Of a stretch of DNA of 44,040 nucleotides, positions 7,364 through 19,037 are shown piece after piece. The notes under the pieces were generated by a model. The model made no database searches. It was not told the DNA's origin and saw only the letters and a list, made by a program, of their open reading frames with translations. Where the stretch lies: the NCBI GenBank assembly GCA_951800145.1, contig CATOJE010000027.1, positions 1 to 44,040 of the forward strand. Direction: 5' to 3'. The translations under genes and the position numbers were made by a program. Source of the DNA: an uncultured Lachnospiraceae bacterium (GTDB lineage: Bacteria > Bacillota > Clostridia > Lachnospirales > Lachnospiraceae). The stretch's first letter is position 1. Every line of letters starts with the position of its first letter.

Positions 7364-8599
7364 TCATCCATCCAGCCATTCCCTCATTATCCAGGCCTGA
7401 CTATGGTAAATCCGGTTTTGATTATAAATATCCTGATAGATCAAATCTCCCTGACCGTTCATCTCGATGATTCTCGGCCTTAAGCTGCCCTTTTCCAAAA
7501 GCACGTCGATCCCTGCGCTGGTAAGGCCGGGGTATAATCCGGCGGCACTTTGGCACAGCCCCTTTACCTCCTCCAGCACCTGTCCGGGCAGGCCCAGCTC
7601 CTTCACATCCAGAGGAGAATTATTCAGATGCAGATTGGTCACCGGGCCTCTGGACTGTCTGGCTAAGAGAAAGTCCACCCTTCCCCTCTGAACCACCACC
7701 CGAAGATCATAGGCCTGGCCCTGATGCTCCGCCTTGGGATACCACCGCTCCGCTACACATTCCGAAGCCAGCAGCTGGTCAAGGAAGAAATGCACCCGCT
7801 CCGGCTCCCGGACGCACTGTAAAACCTTTGTATTCACAATTCCCGCCCCAGAGGGCGACTCCTGGGCACAGGTGTAGAGGGCCATCCTCCCAGTACCAGG
7901 CTGGAAGCGGAACGCCCCGATCCCGGCAGCGCCGGATCCGTAAATCGGCTTGAGGAACACCTGATAGACCCGCTGCTTCTTCATGGCCTCCAAAAGCTCC
8001 TCCCCCTTCCAGAACCGCTTTCTTTTCCCCGGGCTCTCTGGCAGGAAAAGCTCGGTCACCGGGATGCCGGCCTCGGAAAGACGCATTTTACACTGCTCCT
8101 TGTCTAAAAGGGCCGCGATCACTTCCGGAGAATTAAGGAAGGAAAGCTGGCGGCACTTTATGGAGGGCCCTGTCTCTGGAAAGCCACAGGATCTGGGAAT
8201 CACAGGGGCCATATGGGAAAGAGCCTGGAGCCACTGCCGGTAGGCGGCGGCCAGGCGGTTTTGTTCTCCCAGGTCACAGCTGTCCCATAGGGGCGGGTCG
8301 ATTTTCATAAAAATCTCTTTCCCCTCCCAGTCCGGCAGGCTCCCCTCTCCCTTCAGCTGCCTCCAGTCCAAAAGATAGAACGAAAACCCCAGGGCCGCGG
8401 CGGCGCGCTCCAGATAGAGCGTCCGCTTCGTCTGGGGATTTCCCAAAACCACGGCCAGACGCTGTGCCTGCGGCCAAGTCTCCTTGCCAGCGCAGCCTGT
8501 CCCGGGGACAGCTGGAAGCCCGGTGTATCCTGCACTGGGGGCAGCTGGAAGCCCGGTGTATCCTGCCCCGGGGGCAGCTAGAAGCCCTTCCCCCATCAT
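7364..8599 (-). CDS. STM4014-family protein, ATP-grasp fold
   Basis: The 411-residue protein shows ATP-grasp features: K217 in VFLKPIYGSGAAG with its glycine-rich loop (221-226), AYDLRVVVQRG (D298, R300), D365, and a metal-binding E379-x-N381 in RIIEMNGQGDL. ATP-grasp enzymes usually join a carboxylate to an amine or thiol through an acyl phosphate, so a ligase role in a small-molecule or peptide pathway is inferred. The first 36 residues are a low-complexity Gly/Pro/Ala stretch with 11-residue repeats (GAGYTGLP); the conserved protein seems to begin near residue 45. The start ATG overlaps the STM4015 stop as ATGA, which supports it despite the odd N-terminus. The neighbours are STM4015 upstream and STM4013 downstream. 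The substrate is unknown. Confidence 0.78.
   Translation of the reverse strand: MMGEGLLAAPGAGYTGLPAAPSAGYTGLPAVPGTGCAGKETWPQAQRLAVVLGNPQTKRTLYLERAAAALGFSFYLLDWRQLKGEGSLPDWEGKEIFMKIDPPLWDSCDLGEQNRLAAAYRQWLQALSHMAPVIPRSCGFPETGPSIKCRQLSFLNSPEVIAALLDKEQCKMRLSEAGIPVTELFLPESPGKRKRFWKGEELLEAMKKQRVYQVFLKPIYGSGAAGIGAFRFQPGTGRMALYTCAQESPSGAGIVNTKVLQCVREPERVHFFLDQLLASECVAERWYPKAEHQGQAYDLRVVVQRGRVDFLLARQSRGPVTNLHLNNSPLDVKELGLPGQVLEEVKGLCQSAAGLYPGLTSAGIDVLLEKGSLRPRIIEMNGQGDLIYQDIYNQNRIYHSQAWIMREWLDG
8511..8587. repeat. 33-bp tandem repeat within the STM4014 N-terminus
   Basis: Two almost identical 33-base units (8511-8543, 8544-8576) and a partial third encode 11-residue repeats in the first 31 residues of the ATP-grasp protein. 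The period is a multiple of three, so copy-number change would keep the reading frame. Confidence 0.85.
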
Positions 8600-9453
8600 T
8601 CGGTGAGTATGGCGTTCATCCAGACCTCGCCCCGGTATACCTCCGCCTCATTCTGATCGGAAACATCGATCTCTATGGGAAGCTGGCCCAGGCTCTCCAC
8701 TGCCGCATCCGTCAGGTAGTGGTGATGGATGTCTAAAAGCTGGATATTAGGGTAAGCCGGAAGCTTCTCTACCAGAAGGGCCGCCCCCTTATCGCTTAAG
8801 GTTCCGCAGGACAAATCCAGGGTTTCCAGCTGTCCCATAAACTTACAGTCCAAAACCACCTCCGCCAGCTCATCCTGGATCTCGCTGTCTGCGATCCCAA
8901 GATACTTCAGCTTTGGAAAATCCGCCTCTGCTAAAAGCGTGCGTATCATATCCGCATCCCCGTCAAATCCATAGTTTTCCACGCCGATATAAAGGAGAAG
9001 CTTTTTTAAATTGGGCAGCTTCGCCTTCTGGATGGCCAGAATCACGTTAGAGGGAAGTCCGCCGCAGATAATGGTCAGCGATTCCAGCCCCTCATGGCAG
9101 ACCTCCCCAAGCTCCAGATCACAGCTGCCCTTAATGGTCAATTCCTTCAGCTGAGGCATGGCAGCCCACAGACGGCTGTAATCTCCCTGGATAATCCAGG
9201 ACACCTCACATTCCTCATAATCCATATCTCCTACAAAAAGCCGTTCAATGTGGGAAAATTCCGCAGAATGCTCCACAATCCCGTCTAAAATCTCCTGACA
9301 GCTGTCCTCGTAGGCGCTCCCCCAGCAGCCGATGACCAGCTCCGAACGTCCTGGAAACTCCGGATCCGCCAGGATATCCTCCACCATGGTGGCCGGGCCC
9401 TTGCCGCTCTCATACTGGTCATAATCGTAGCTATACTTCTTTGTGTTTTCCAT
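8596..9453 (-). CDS. STM4015-family leucine-rich-repeat protein
   Basis: The 285-residue cytoplasmic protein has an N-terminal region with the family-like motif GDMDYEECEVSWI (75-87) and QGDYSRL, followed by leucine-rich repeats such as LKELTIKGSCDLEL, LKKLLLYIGVENYG and LETLDLSCGTLSD. LRR folds bind proteins or peptides; no catalytic residues are evident, so a scaffold, substrate-presenting or sensor role is inferred. I moved the start to ATG 9453 because AGGAGG lies six bases ahead of it; a frame opening at 9486 would have no ribosome site. Its stop overlaps the ATP-grasp start by 4 bases. The gene begins 34 bases after a membrane LRR gene that may be a specialised relative. Confidence 0.8.
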   Translation of the reverse strand: MENTKKYSYDYDQYESGKGPATMVEDILADPEFPGRSELVIGCWGSAYEDSCQEILDGIVEHSAEFSHIERLFVGDMDYEECEVSWIIQGDYSRLWAAMPQLKELTIKGSCDLELGEVCHEGLESLTIICGGLPSNVILAIQKAKLPNLKKLLLYIGVENYGFDGDADMIRTLLAEADFPKLKYLGIADSEIQDELAEVVLDCKFMGQLETLDLSCGTLSDKGAALLVEKLPAYPNIQLLDIHHHYLTDAAVESLGQLPIEIDVSDQNEAEVYRGEVWMNAILTE

Positions 9454-9487
9454 AAAAAACCTCCTGTCTCGCTTAGGCGCTCTCATA

Positions 9488-11287
9488 TTAATAAACCATA
9501 TAATAAGGCTCCGTGTAAATCATCACTTCCTCCGGAACCGTTAACTTCCCTGCGTCCTTCTCATCTACGCAGACATTTTCCAGCTTTTTGCACATGGAAA
9601 GGGGGGAATAGTCGCTGATGGCATTCTCCTGGAGGCTGCACACCCGAAGATTAGAAAGCTCCGTCAGAAAGGAAATATCCGTCAGGCCGCAGTCATCCAG
9701 GTACAGCTCCTTTACATTGGGATAATGGTTCAGGAAACCATGGCCAATCGGCTCCCCCGACTCATCAAAAAATGTGCTGCCCACCAGGTGCAGCGCTTCC
9801 ATGGACGGATTCACCTCAAGAAGGGTCAAATCCAGCGCCGCCTCCGTCTCTGAGTTAATGCCGGATCCAAGCTGCAGGGATTTCAGATTCGGAAGATTAA
9901 AAATCCCCTCCAGCCCTGCCAGCTTGCCGCTCCAAAAATTATCCACTGAAAGATGCTCCAGACTTGTCAAGCCTGCCAGAGGGGAGATATCCACCGGCTG
10001 CTCCTTATAATCCTCATACTCCCGGATGGACAGATGAAGGCTGAGGGCCCGGAGGGAGGACAGCTCCCCCATGGCCTGAATACTCTCCGTCTCATCCACC
10101 GCCGCCTTTAATTCCTCCAGCCCTGTCAGAAAGGGTATCTGCTCCAGAGGGATATATTCTCCGTCCAGAAGATACAGCCGCTTCAAATTCGGAAGACTGG
10201 AGAGCATGGAAAGCTCCGGCTCCTCCCCGGTTTCGATAGAAAGCTCCTCCAACTGGGGTAGCTGCTCCAGAAAATCGCAGTCTCCAAGATACACCTGGTC
10301 GATGGAAAGACTGGTAAGCTGGTCAAGCTCTCCTAAAGCCTCCAATCCGGTATAGGTATCCCCGCAGTGTAAGGCCAGGCTTCTCAGCCGGCTGCACTCC
10401 TTAATCTGGCTGATATCCACCTTATCCCTGGACATGTTTGTGATAACCGTCAGCTCCTCCAGATTAGAAAACTGCCCGATCCCCTTCATATCGGCCCCCA
10501 TAATGCCGATGTGGAGCACCTGAATCTGCTCCGGATTCAAAATCTGGGCCACGGTTTCCAGGCTGTCATCGGTGTCCACGTAGTGGATCTGATTATCCGG
10601 GGCGAACCTTAGCTGGGAGAGCCACACAGAATCCTGATTATTAAACCGGGTAAGTCCGGTAAACATGGTGTAATCCGAGGGCCAGCTCACCCGATCCGTC
10701 CGGTAGGTCCACCGCTTTACCGTGTCCCGGAAGGCCTCCTCGTCCTCACAGTCCCGGTAATCCGCAAAGCTGTACCAGACCACGTTATAATGCTCGCTGC
10801 CAGAGCGCTCATAGCCGCACCGGAGATACTTGATGCTGGCAAGCTCCTCCTCCGTGATCTCCTTATATTCCTTGCCAAAGATATCCTTGCAGAAAATCAC
10901 CAGAAGCTGTCCCCCTTCTCCCACCGGGATATCCTGATCCGAGGAGGAAAAAACCGATTTCCTGGCCGCGATATTAAAGCCGAAGATCACCAGCGTGACC
11001 ACCACAGCCACCGCAAGAACCACCAGCAGGGCCTTCCTGGCATCCTCTAAGGCGCTGCGCACCTGAGCGCTGCCGCCGTAGTCCACATGAACCTCCACGA
11101 TGGCGCCCTTGGCCTCATCGATCAAATACTTCTGGCCGCAGTAGGGGCAGACACCATGGGTTTTATCGATCAAATCCAGAATCCCGCCGCAGTTTTTACA
11201 CTCCAGCTGCAGAAGCTCGGCCCCCTCCTTGTGGGTATTGGTCTGGATGATGATGGGATCATCCTTTTGTGACTTTCGCTCTCTCAT
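9488..11287 (-). CDS. Zinc-ribbon, single-pass membrane, leucine-rich-repeat protein (long paralogue)
   Basis: The 599-residue protein has a short zinc ribbon (C30-x2-C33 and C47-x2-C50), a predicted membrane helix (87-106) and a large C-terminal region. From about residue 245 onward this contains internalin-like leucine-rich repeats, for example FSNLEELTVI, LDQLTSLSIDQ, LPNLKRLYLL and LTSLEHLSVD. The helix has no cleavable signal ahead of it, so the ribbon should be cytoplasmic and the LRRs outside, or the reverse if insertion flips; topology is inferred. A pre-LRR block with E-E-L-A-S-I-K-Y-L and WYSFADY is shared with the next gene, so the two are paralogues. An AAGGA site precedes the ATG. 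It is the second gene of the STM401x transcription unit. Function is unknown. Confidence 0.75.
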   Translation of the reverse strand: MRERKSQKDDPIIIQTNTHKEGAELLQLECKNCGGILDLIDKTHGVCPYCGQKYLIDEAKGAIVEVHVDYGGSAQVRSALEDARKALLVVLAVAVVVTLVIFGFNIAARKSVFSSSDQDIPVGEGGQLLVIFCKDIFGKEYKEITEEELASIKYLRCGYERSGSEHYNVVWYSFADYRDCEDEEAFRDTVKRWTYRTDRVSWPSDYTMFTGLTRFNNQDSVWLSQLRFAPDNQIHYVDTDDSLETVAQILNPEQIQVLHIGIMGADMKGIGQFSNLEELTVITNMSRDKVDISQIKECSRLRSLALHCGDTYTGLEALGELDQLTSLSIDQVYLGDCDFLEQLPQLEELSIETGEEPELSMLSSLPNLKRLYLLDGEYIPLEQIPFLTGLEELKAAVDETESIQAMGELSSLRALSLHLSIREYEDYKEQPVDISPLAGLTSLEHLSVDNFWSGKLAGLEGIFNLPNLKSLQLGSGINSETEAALDLTLLEVNPSMEALHLVGSTFFDESGEPIGHGFLNHYPNVKELYLDDCGLTDISFLTELSNLRVCSLQENAISDYSPLSMCKKLENVCVDEKDAGKLTVPEEVMIYTEPYYMVY

Positions 11288-11373
11288 AATTCGCAGTCCT
11301 TTTCTTAACAGTTCCTAACCTTTGAAGTATCCTTTTAGCAGCGCCAACCACGCTGTAAAAAATCCCTTAACAC

Positions 11374-12339
11374 TCATTTCCTCACCATCCGCACCCGGTC
11401 CCCGAATTCTTCTTCCAGCAGCCTCCAGTCCTCATCACTGATATACCAGGCGGATTTTCCTTCCATAAAGAAATACCGCAGGGAGGGGAGAGCCAGAATT
11501 TCCCGAACTATATCCTTTGCCTTTTCCTCCTCCAGCACCACATAGCGAAGCTCCAGCTCCTCCAGCTTCTCCAGGCCTGCAAATATGCCTGCGTCCTGGA
11601 TCGCCGCCTTTTCCAGAGAAAATTTCCGGATATTTTTCAAATCCTCCAGGAAGGAAAAATCCTCCAGGTTCTCCGCCTCCAGGATGGTAACCTCCTCTAA
11701 GGTGTCCGGATTTGCCTCTGAGAAGAATTTTGGAACCCCGTACCGGGATAAACCGTCTGTACAGATAATGGAGCGGATTTCATTCTCCTCGGGCAAACGG
11801 TAATTCTCCCAGGCATCGGTGTACAGCTCCAGCTGGGTCAAGCCGGTAAAATACTGCACATTGGTGGGGGAGAAATCATCCTTTGAAGCTTCGATGGTAA
11901 TGCTCTTTCTGGGCGCCGTCCCCGGCATATCATAATCATCCTGAAAGCTGTAGGTGAACCGGTACCCGTCCTCCCGCTCGATCTTTAAATACTTCATCTG
12001 CGCCAGATCCTCTGGGCGGATCTCCGCCACAGGCTTCTCATAGGCCTCCATGAGAAAATCCCGGAAGGCTACGGAAAACCGCCTGGCAGACAGCACCAGA
12101 TGGCCGGTATAGAGCTGATACCCAAGGACGGCCGCGGCGATGAGGGCCATAACTCCCAGGGAAATGCGAAGGATCAGCGTTCCCATGGATAAACGCACCG
12201 TTACCTTATGGGTCCGGCTGGCAGAGATGTAGTATTTTTTCCCACAGGCTTCACACTGGCAGAGGTAGGGGCCCTTTCTTACCAGAGAACCGCCGCAGGC
12301 AGTGCAGGATTTGGGCTGTTGCCCTTGCTGGTGTTCCAT
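11374..12339 (-). CDS. Zinc-ribbon, single-pass membrane, LRR-like protein (short paralogue)
   Basis: The 321-residue protein repeats the design of its neighbour: a zinc ribbon (C12-x2-C15, C29-x2-C32, plus C27), a membrane helix (about 54-76), the shared block EIRPEDLAQMKYLKIE with YSFQDDYD, and a short set of leucine-rich repeats (LTQLELYTD, LEEVTILE, LEELELRY). It is the first gene of the unit. A good promoter (-35 TTGCCA, 17-bp spacer, -10 TAAAAT) lies 37 bases upstream and an AAGGAAG ribosome site precedes the ATG. Both proteins may display LRRs from the membrane as receptors or anchors for the cytoplasmic enzymes; this is inference from position and topology only. The 86 bases after it hold no clear terminator, in keeping with read-through to the next gene. 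Confidence 0.72.
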   Translation of the reverse strand: MEHQQGQQPKSCTACGGSLVRKGPYLCQCEACGKKYYISASRTHKVTVRLSMGTLILRISLGVMALIAAAVLGYQLYTGHLVLSARRFSVAFRDFLMEAYEKPVAEIRPEDLAQMKYLKIEREDGYRFTYSFQDDYDMPGTAPRKSITIEASKDDFSPTNVQYFTGLTQLELYTDAWENYRLPEENEIRSIICTDGLSRYGVPKFFSEANPDTLEEVTILEAENLEDFSFLEDLKNIRKFSLEKAAIQDAGIFAGLEKLEELELRYVVLEEEKAKDIVREILALPSLRYFFMEGKSAWYISDEDWRLLEEEFGDRVRMVRK

Positions 12340-12375
12340 TTCATTGCTTCCTTTTTTCCGAATATTCTATCCTTG

Positions 12376-12404
12376 ATTTTACCACACCAGCGAATAAATG
12401 GCAA
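12376..12404 (-). promoter_or_regulatory. Sigma-A-type promoter of the LRR/STM401x operon
   Basis: Read on the minus strand: -35 TTGCCA (12404-12399), exactly 17 bases, then -10 TAAAAT (12381-12376). This places the start of transcription about 30 bases before the ATG at 12339. It is the best promoter match in the divergent region. Confidence 0.6.
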
Positions 12405-12440
12405 TCATTTAAGAAAAGCCCGGGTTACTATAACAATCAC

Positions 12441-12469
12441 TTTTCAAAACAGTGTTTTGGGTGTAAAAT
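12441..12469 (+). promoter_or_regulatory. rpiR promoter with embedded palindromic operator
   Basis: A perfect inverted repeat CAAAACA-G-TGTTTTG lies at 12445-12459. It overlaps a weak -35 (TTTTCA, 12441-12446) and the 17-bp spacer before a -10 TAAAAT (12464-12469). A palindrome in this place is what an autoregulating RpiR dimer would use. The assignment to RpiR is inference from position. Confidence 0.5.
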
Positions 12470-12498
12470 ATGGAAAAAGGGTTCTGAGGTGAAGAATC

Positions 12499-13377
12499 AT
12501 GTCACTGATTAATGATCTGAAAAAAGCCTCCCAGCTTACCGAACGGGAGAATGATATTCGTTCCTATTTTCTTAACCACCCGGAGCATATTGCTAATATG
12601 TCCTGCCGTGACCTTGGCGAGGCCACCTATACCAGCGCCTCATCCATAACCCGCTTTTGCCAGAAATTCGAATGCAAGGGCTATCCGGATTTTAAGGTGC
12701 GCTTTCTCAGTGATGTAAAGAGCGGGCAAATATTAGAGGATCCGGCTGCGGTTCAGCTATCGGAACGGGAAAATATGGTAACACTTTTAGGTAAGGTCAC
12801 CGAGGTACAGACCCAGGCTTTGGATGCCACACGAAGGGCTCTCTCCCTGTCCCAGCTGCTGCGCATCCGGCAGCTTTTACTGGATCATCCTTATATCGAT
12901 TTTTATGCTTATGACACCAATATCCATTTAGCCCGCTACGCTGGCAGCCAGTTTTTCCACGCTGGCAAAATTGCTGCCGTCTATTCGGAGACGGATATTC
13001 AGGTTTTGAACACGCTTATCGCGCCGGCCGGCCATTTGGCCGTCCTCATCAGCCACACTGGTGAAAATTTTAAGCTGATTGAATTGACCCGGTTTTTACG
13101 GCGGAGCGGAGTAAAAACGATCATCATTACCTCTGGAAAGGAAACCACCCTGGGAAAGATGGCGGACGAATTTCTGTATGCCCCGCGCCCTTCTGCCATC
13201 GGAGAGGTGGAAACCGACAAATTGTCCATTCCCACCTTTTTCACCGCCAGTAAATATCTGCTGGATTTGATGTTTTCCATCGCATTTAGTGCCCGGTATG
13301 GGGAAAATATGTCCCTGAATCACCGATACGACACCATCGGCGCGGCTACCTTCTGGGGACTGAATGAGTCCCGCTGA
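12499..13377 (+). CDS. RpiR-family transcriptional regulator (HTH-SIS)
   Basis: The 292-residue protein has an N-terminal RpiR helix-turn-helix (about 1-77; TSASSITRFCQKFECKGYPDFK is the recognition region, here spanning residues near 44-65) and a C-terminal sugar-isomerase SIS domain (about 125-255), which binds phosphosugars. Members of this family control sugar-uptake operons according to the level of a phosphorylated intermediate. It precedes the beta-glucoside permease and 6-phospho-beta-glucosidase genes on the same strand, so it most likely regulates them in response to a phospho-beta-glucoside or glucose 6-phosphate. The ATG has GAGGTG about eight bases ahead. It is divergent from the LRR operon, sharing a 159-bp control region with a perfect palindrome. 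Confidence 0.85.
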   Translation: MSLINDLKKASQLTERENDIRSYFLNHPEHIANMSCRDLGEATYTSASSITRFCQKFECKGYPDFKVRFLSDVKSGQILEDPAAVQLSERENMVTLLGKVTEVQTQALDATRRALSLSQLLRIRQLLLDHPYIDFYAYDTNIHLARYAGSQFFHAGKIAAVYSETDIQVLNTLIAPAGHLAVLISHTGENFKLIELTRFLRRSGVKTIIITSGKETTLGKMADEFLYAPRPSAIGEVETDKLSIPTFFTASKYLLDLMFSIAFSARYGENMSLNHRYDTIGAATFWGLNESR

Positions 13378-13404
13378 TCCTCCGGACGGTTGTCATCTTA
13401 TGCT

Positions 13405-13436
13405 GCTGCTCACACCCCTGTCGGGCTGTGAGCAGC
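13405..13436. repeat. Intergenic palindromic element, copy 2
   Basis: A perfect 10-bp stem (13405-13414 with 13427-13436) encloses a loop that itself contains CCC...GGG. The core CTCACACCCCTGTCGGGCTG resembles the cores at 3327, 29821 and 39741. It lies 27 bases after the rpiR stop and could stabilise the 3' end of that transcript. No T-run follows. Confidence 0.6.
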
Positions 13437-13448
13437 AACCTTCTTATC

Positions 13449-13519
13449 CAAAAAGAGCTCTGCTTTTTGACTCATGAAACAGGTTTTCATTCAGGACGCC
13501 AAAAAGCAGACTTTTTTTG
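13449..13519 (+). terminator. A/T-rich stem-loops between rpiR and the PTS gene
   Basis: CAAAAAG (13449-13455) pairs with CTTTTTG (13463-13469), and AAAAAG (13501-13506) pairs with CTTTTT (13511-13516), followed by two further Ts. Both are A/T stems with T-rich right arms, weakly terminator-like. They could uncouple rpiR from the permease gene. I see no BglG/LicT-type antiterminator sequence. Confidence 0.3.
13475..13489 (+). promoter_or_regulatory. Possible second, degenerate operator before the PTS gene
   Basis: TGAAACAGGTTTTCA is an imperfect inverted repeat similar to the rpiR-promoter palindrome with one base deleted (shared AAACAG.GTTTT). It sits 17 bases long directly after a TTGACT (13467-13472), but the -10 that would follow is poor. 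This is a low-confidence regulatory guess. Confidence 0.25.
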
Positions 13520-13640
13520 CAAAGCGTCACCAACCGTGCCTCTGCCTCTTGCGGCAGGAGAGTTCATCCTGTAAGATGATGTCAATAACGCGGCAGCCGC
13601 ATTGCTCCCGACGGGGAGCGCACAAATAGGAGGAAAACAT

Positions 13641-18256
<4,616 letters not shown>

Positions 18257-18377
18257 AACCGGATCCTTTTCTGCCCTGGGAGTCCTTTACTCACAGAGTA
18301 TGCGAAGGGATAGCTTCTGGTTCCGGGTTACCGGATGGTCAATTTTTATCACCAACCAATACTTCTTTCTTTTATCC

Positions 18378-19037
18378 TTATGGCAGCCTGCCATACTGAA
18401 ATAACTCCAGCACTGCTTCTAACGACCGCGCGACACACCTTGTCATATTTGAATACTTTAGCGCCGGATATTTCATATCCGGCACGCAGACTACTGGAAT
18501 CCTGGCGGAATGGGCGGCCTTTATCCCAGCCTCCGAGTCCTCCAGCACCAGGGCCTCCTTACGCTTTACTCCGATCTTCTTACAGGCTTTTACAAATATC
18601 TCCGGGTTTGGCTTACCCTTCTTTACCTCATCTCCGCAGACCGAGTCGTCGAAATATTCCCTCAGCCCAGTCTGATCTAAAATCCGGTCCACCCGGTCGC
18701 GGTTGCTGGAGGTGGCGATGACCGTCTTATATCCACGGTCCTTTAAATATTTTAACAAATCCTCCAGCCCTCTCTTTACCGGCACCCCTTTCCGCTGAAA
18801 CCGGTCATCTATATACTGATGCACCTGCTCCAACACCTGCTCCATGGGGAAGGATTTGCCGTACTTCTTGTAATACATCTTAAAGACCGTGGGCAGTGGG
18901 AGTCCCAGAGTCTTGATATAAAACTCCACATCCATCTCCAGCCCCAGCTTCCCGCATTCCTTTACATACCCCTCATAAGTAACCCGTTCACTGTCAATCA
19001 TCAAGCCATCCATATCAAATATCACTGCTTTTGTCAT
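18378..19037 (-). CDS. HAD-superfamily hydrolase, beta-phosphoglucomutase-like
   Basis: The 219-residue protein carries the four HAD motifs: FDMDGLMIDSE (D8, D10), ATSSN, the Lys of KKGKPNPEIF, and VLEDSEAGIKAA, with a C1-type helical cap. It is a phosphatase or phosphoglucomutase-like enzyme acting on a small phosphorylated substrate; specificity cannot be read. Its ATG overlaps the stop of the B12-binding radical SAM gene as ATGA, so the two are translationally coupled. A perfect 8+1+8 palindrome (18379-18395) covers the last codons and stop. The 121 bases before the GH18 gene hold no feature I can support. Confidence 0.85.
   Translation of the reverse strand: MTKAVIFDMDGLMIDSERVTYEGYVKECGKLGLEMDVEFYIKTLGLPLPTVFKMYYKKYGKSFPMEQVLEQVHQYIDDRFQRKGVPVKRGLEDLLKYLKDRGYKTVIATSSNRDRVDRILDQTGLREYFDDSVCGDEVKKGKPNPEIFVKACKKIGVKRKEALVLEDSEAGIKAAHSARIPVVCVPDMKYPALKYSNMTRCVARSLEAVLELFQYGRLP

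Noticed and set aside
13602..13640. Upstream TTG start for the PTS permease
   Set aside because: The TTG lies in a GCTCCC/GGGAGC hairpin without a ribosome site, whereas ATG 13641 has AGGAGG at good spacing and begins the EIIB domain normally.
13378..13640. BglG/LicT-type antiterminator site before the PTS gene
   Set aside because: No conserved RNA antiterminator sequence and no antiterminator gene; control by the adjacent RpiR protein is simpler.
18300..18377. Promoter for the GH18 gene
   Set aside because: TTGACC is present on the minus strand, but no -10 is found at 16-18 bases; a sporulation sigma factor may be used, which I cannot judge.
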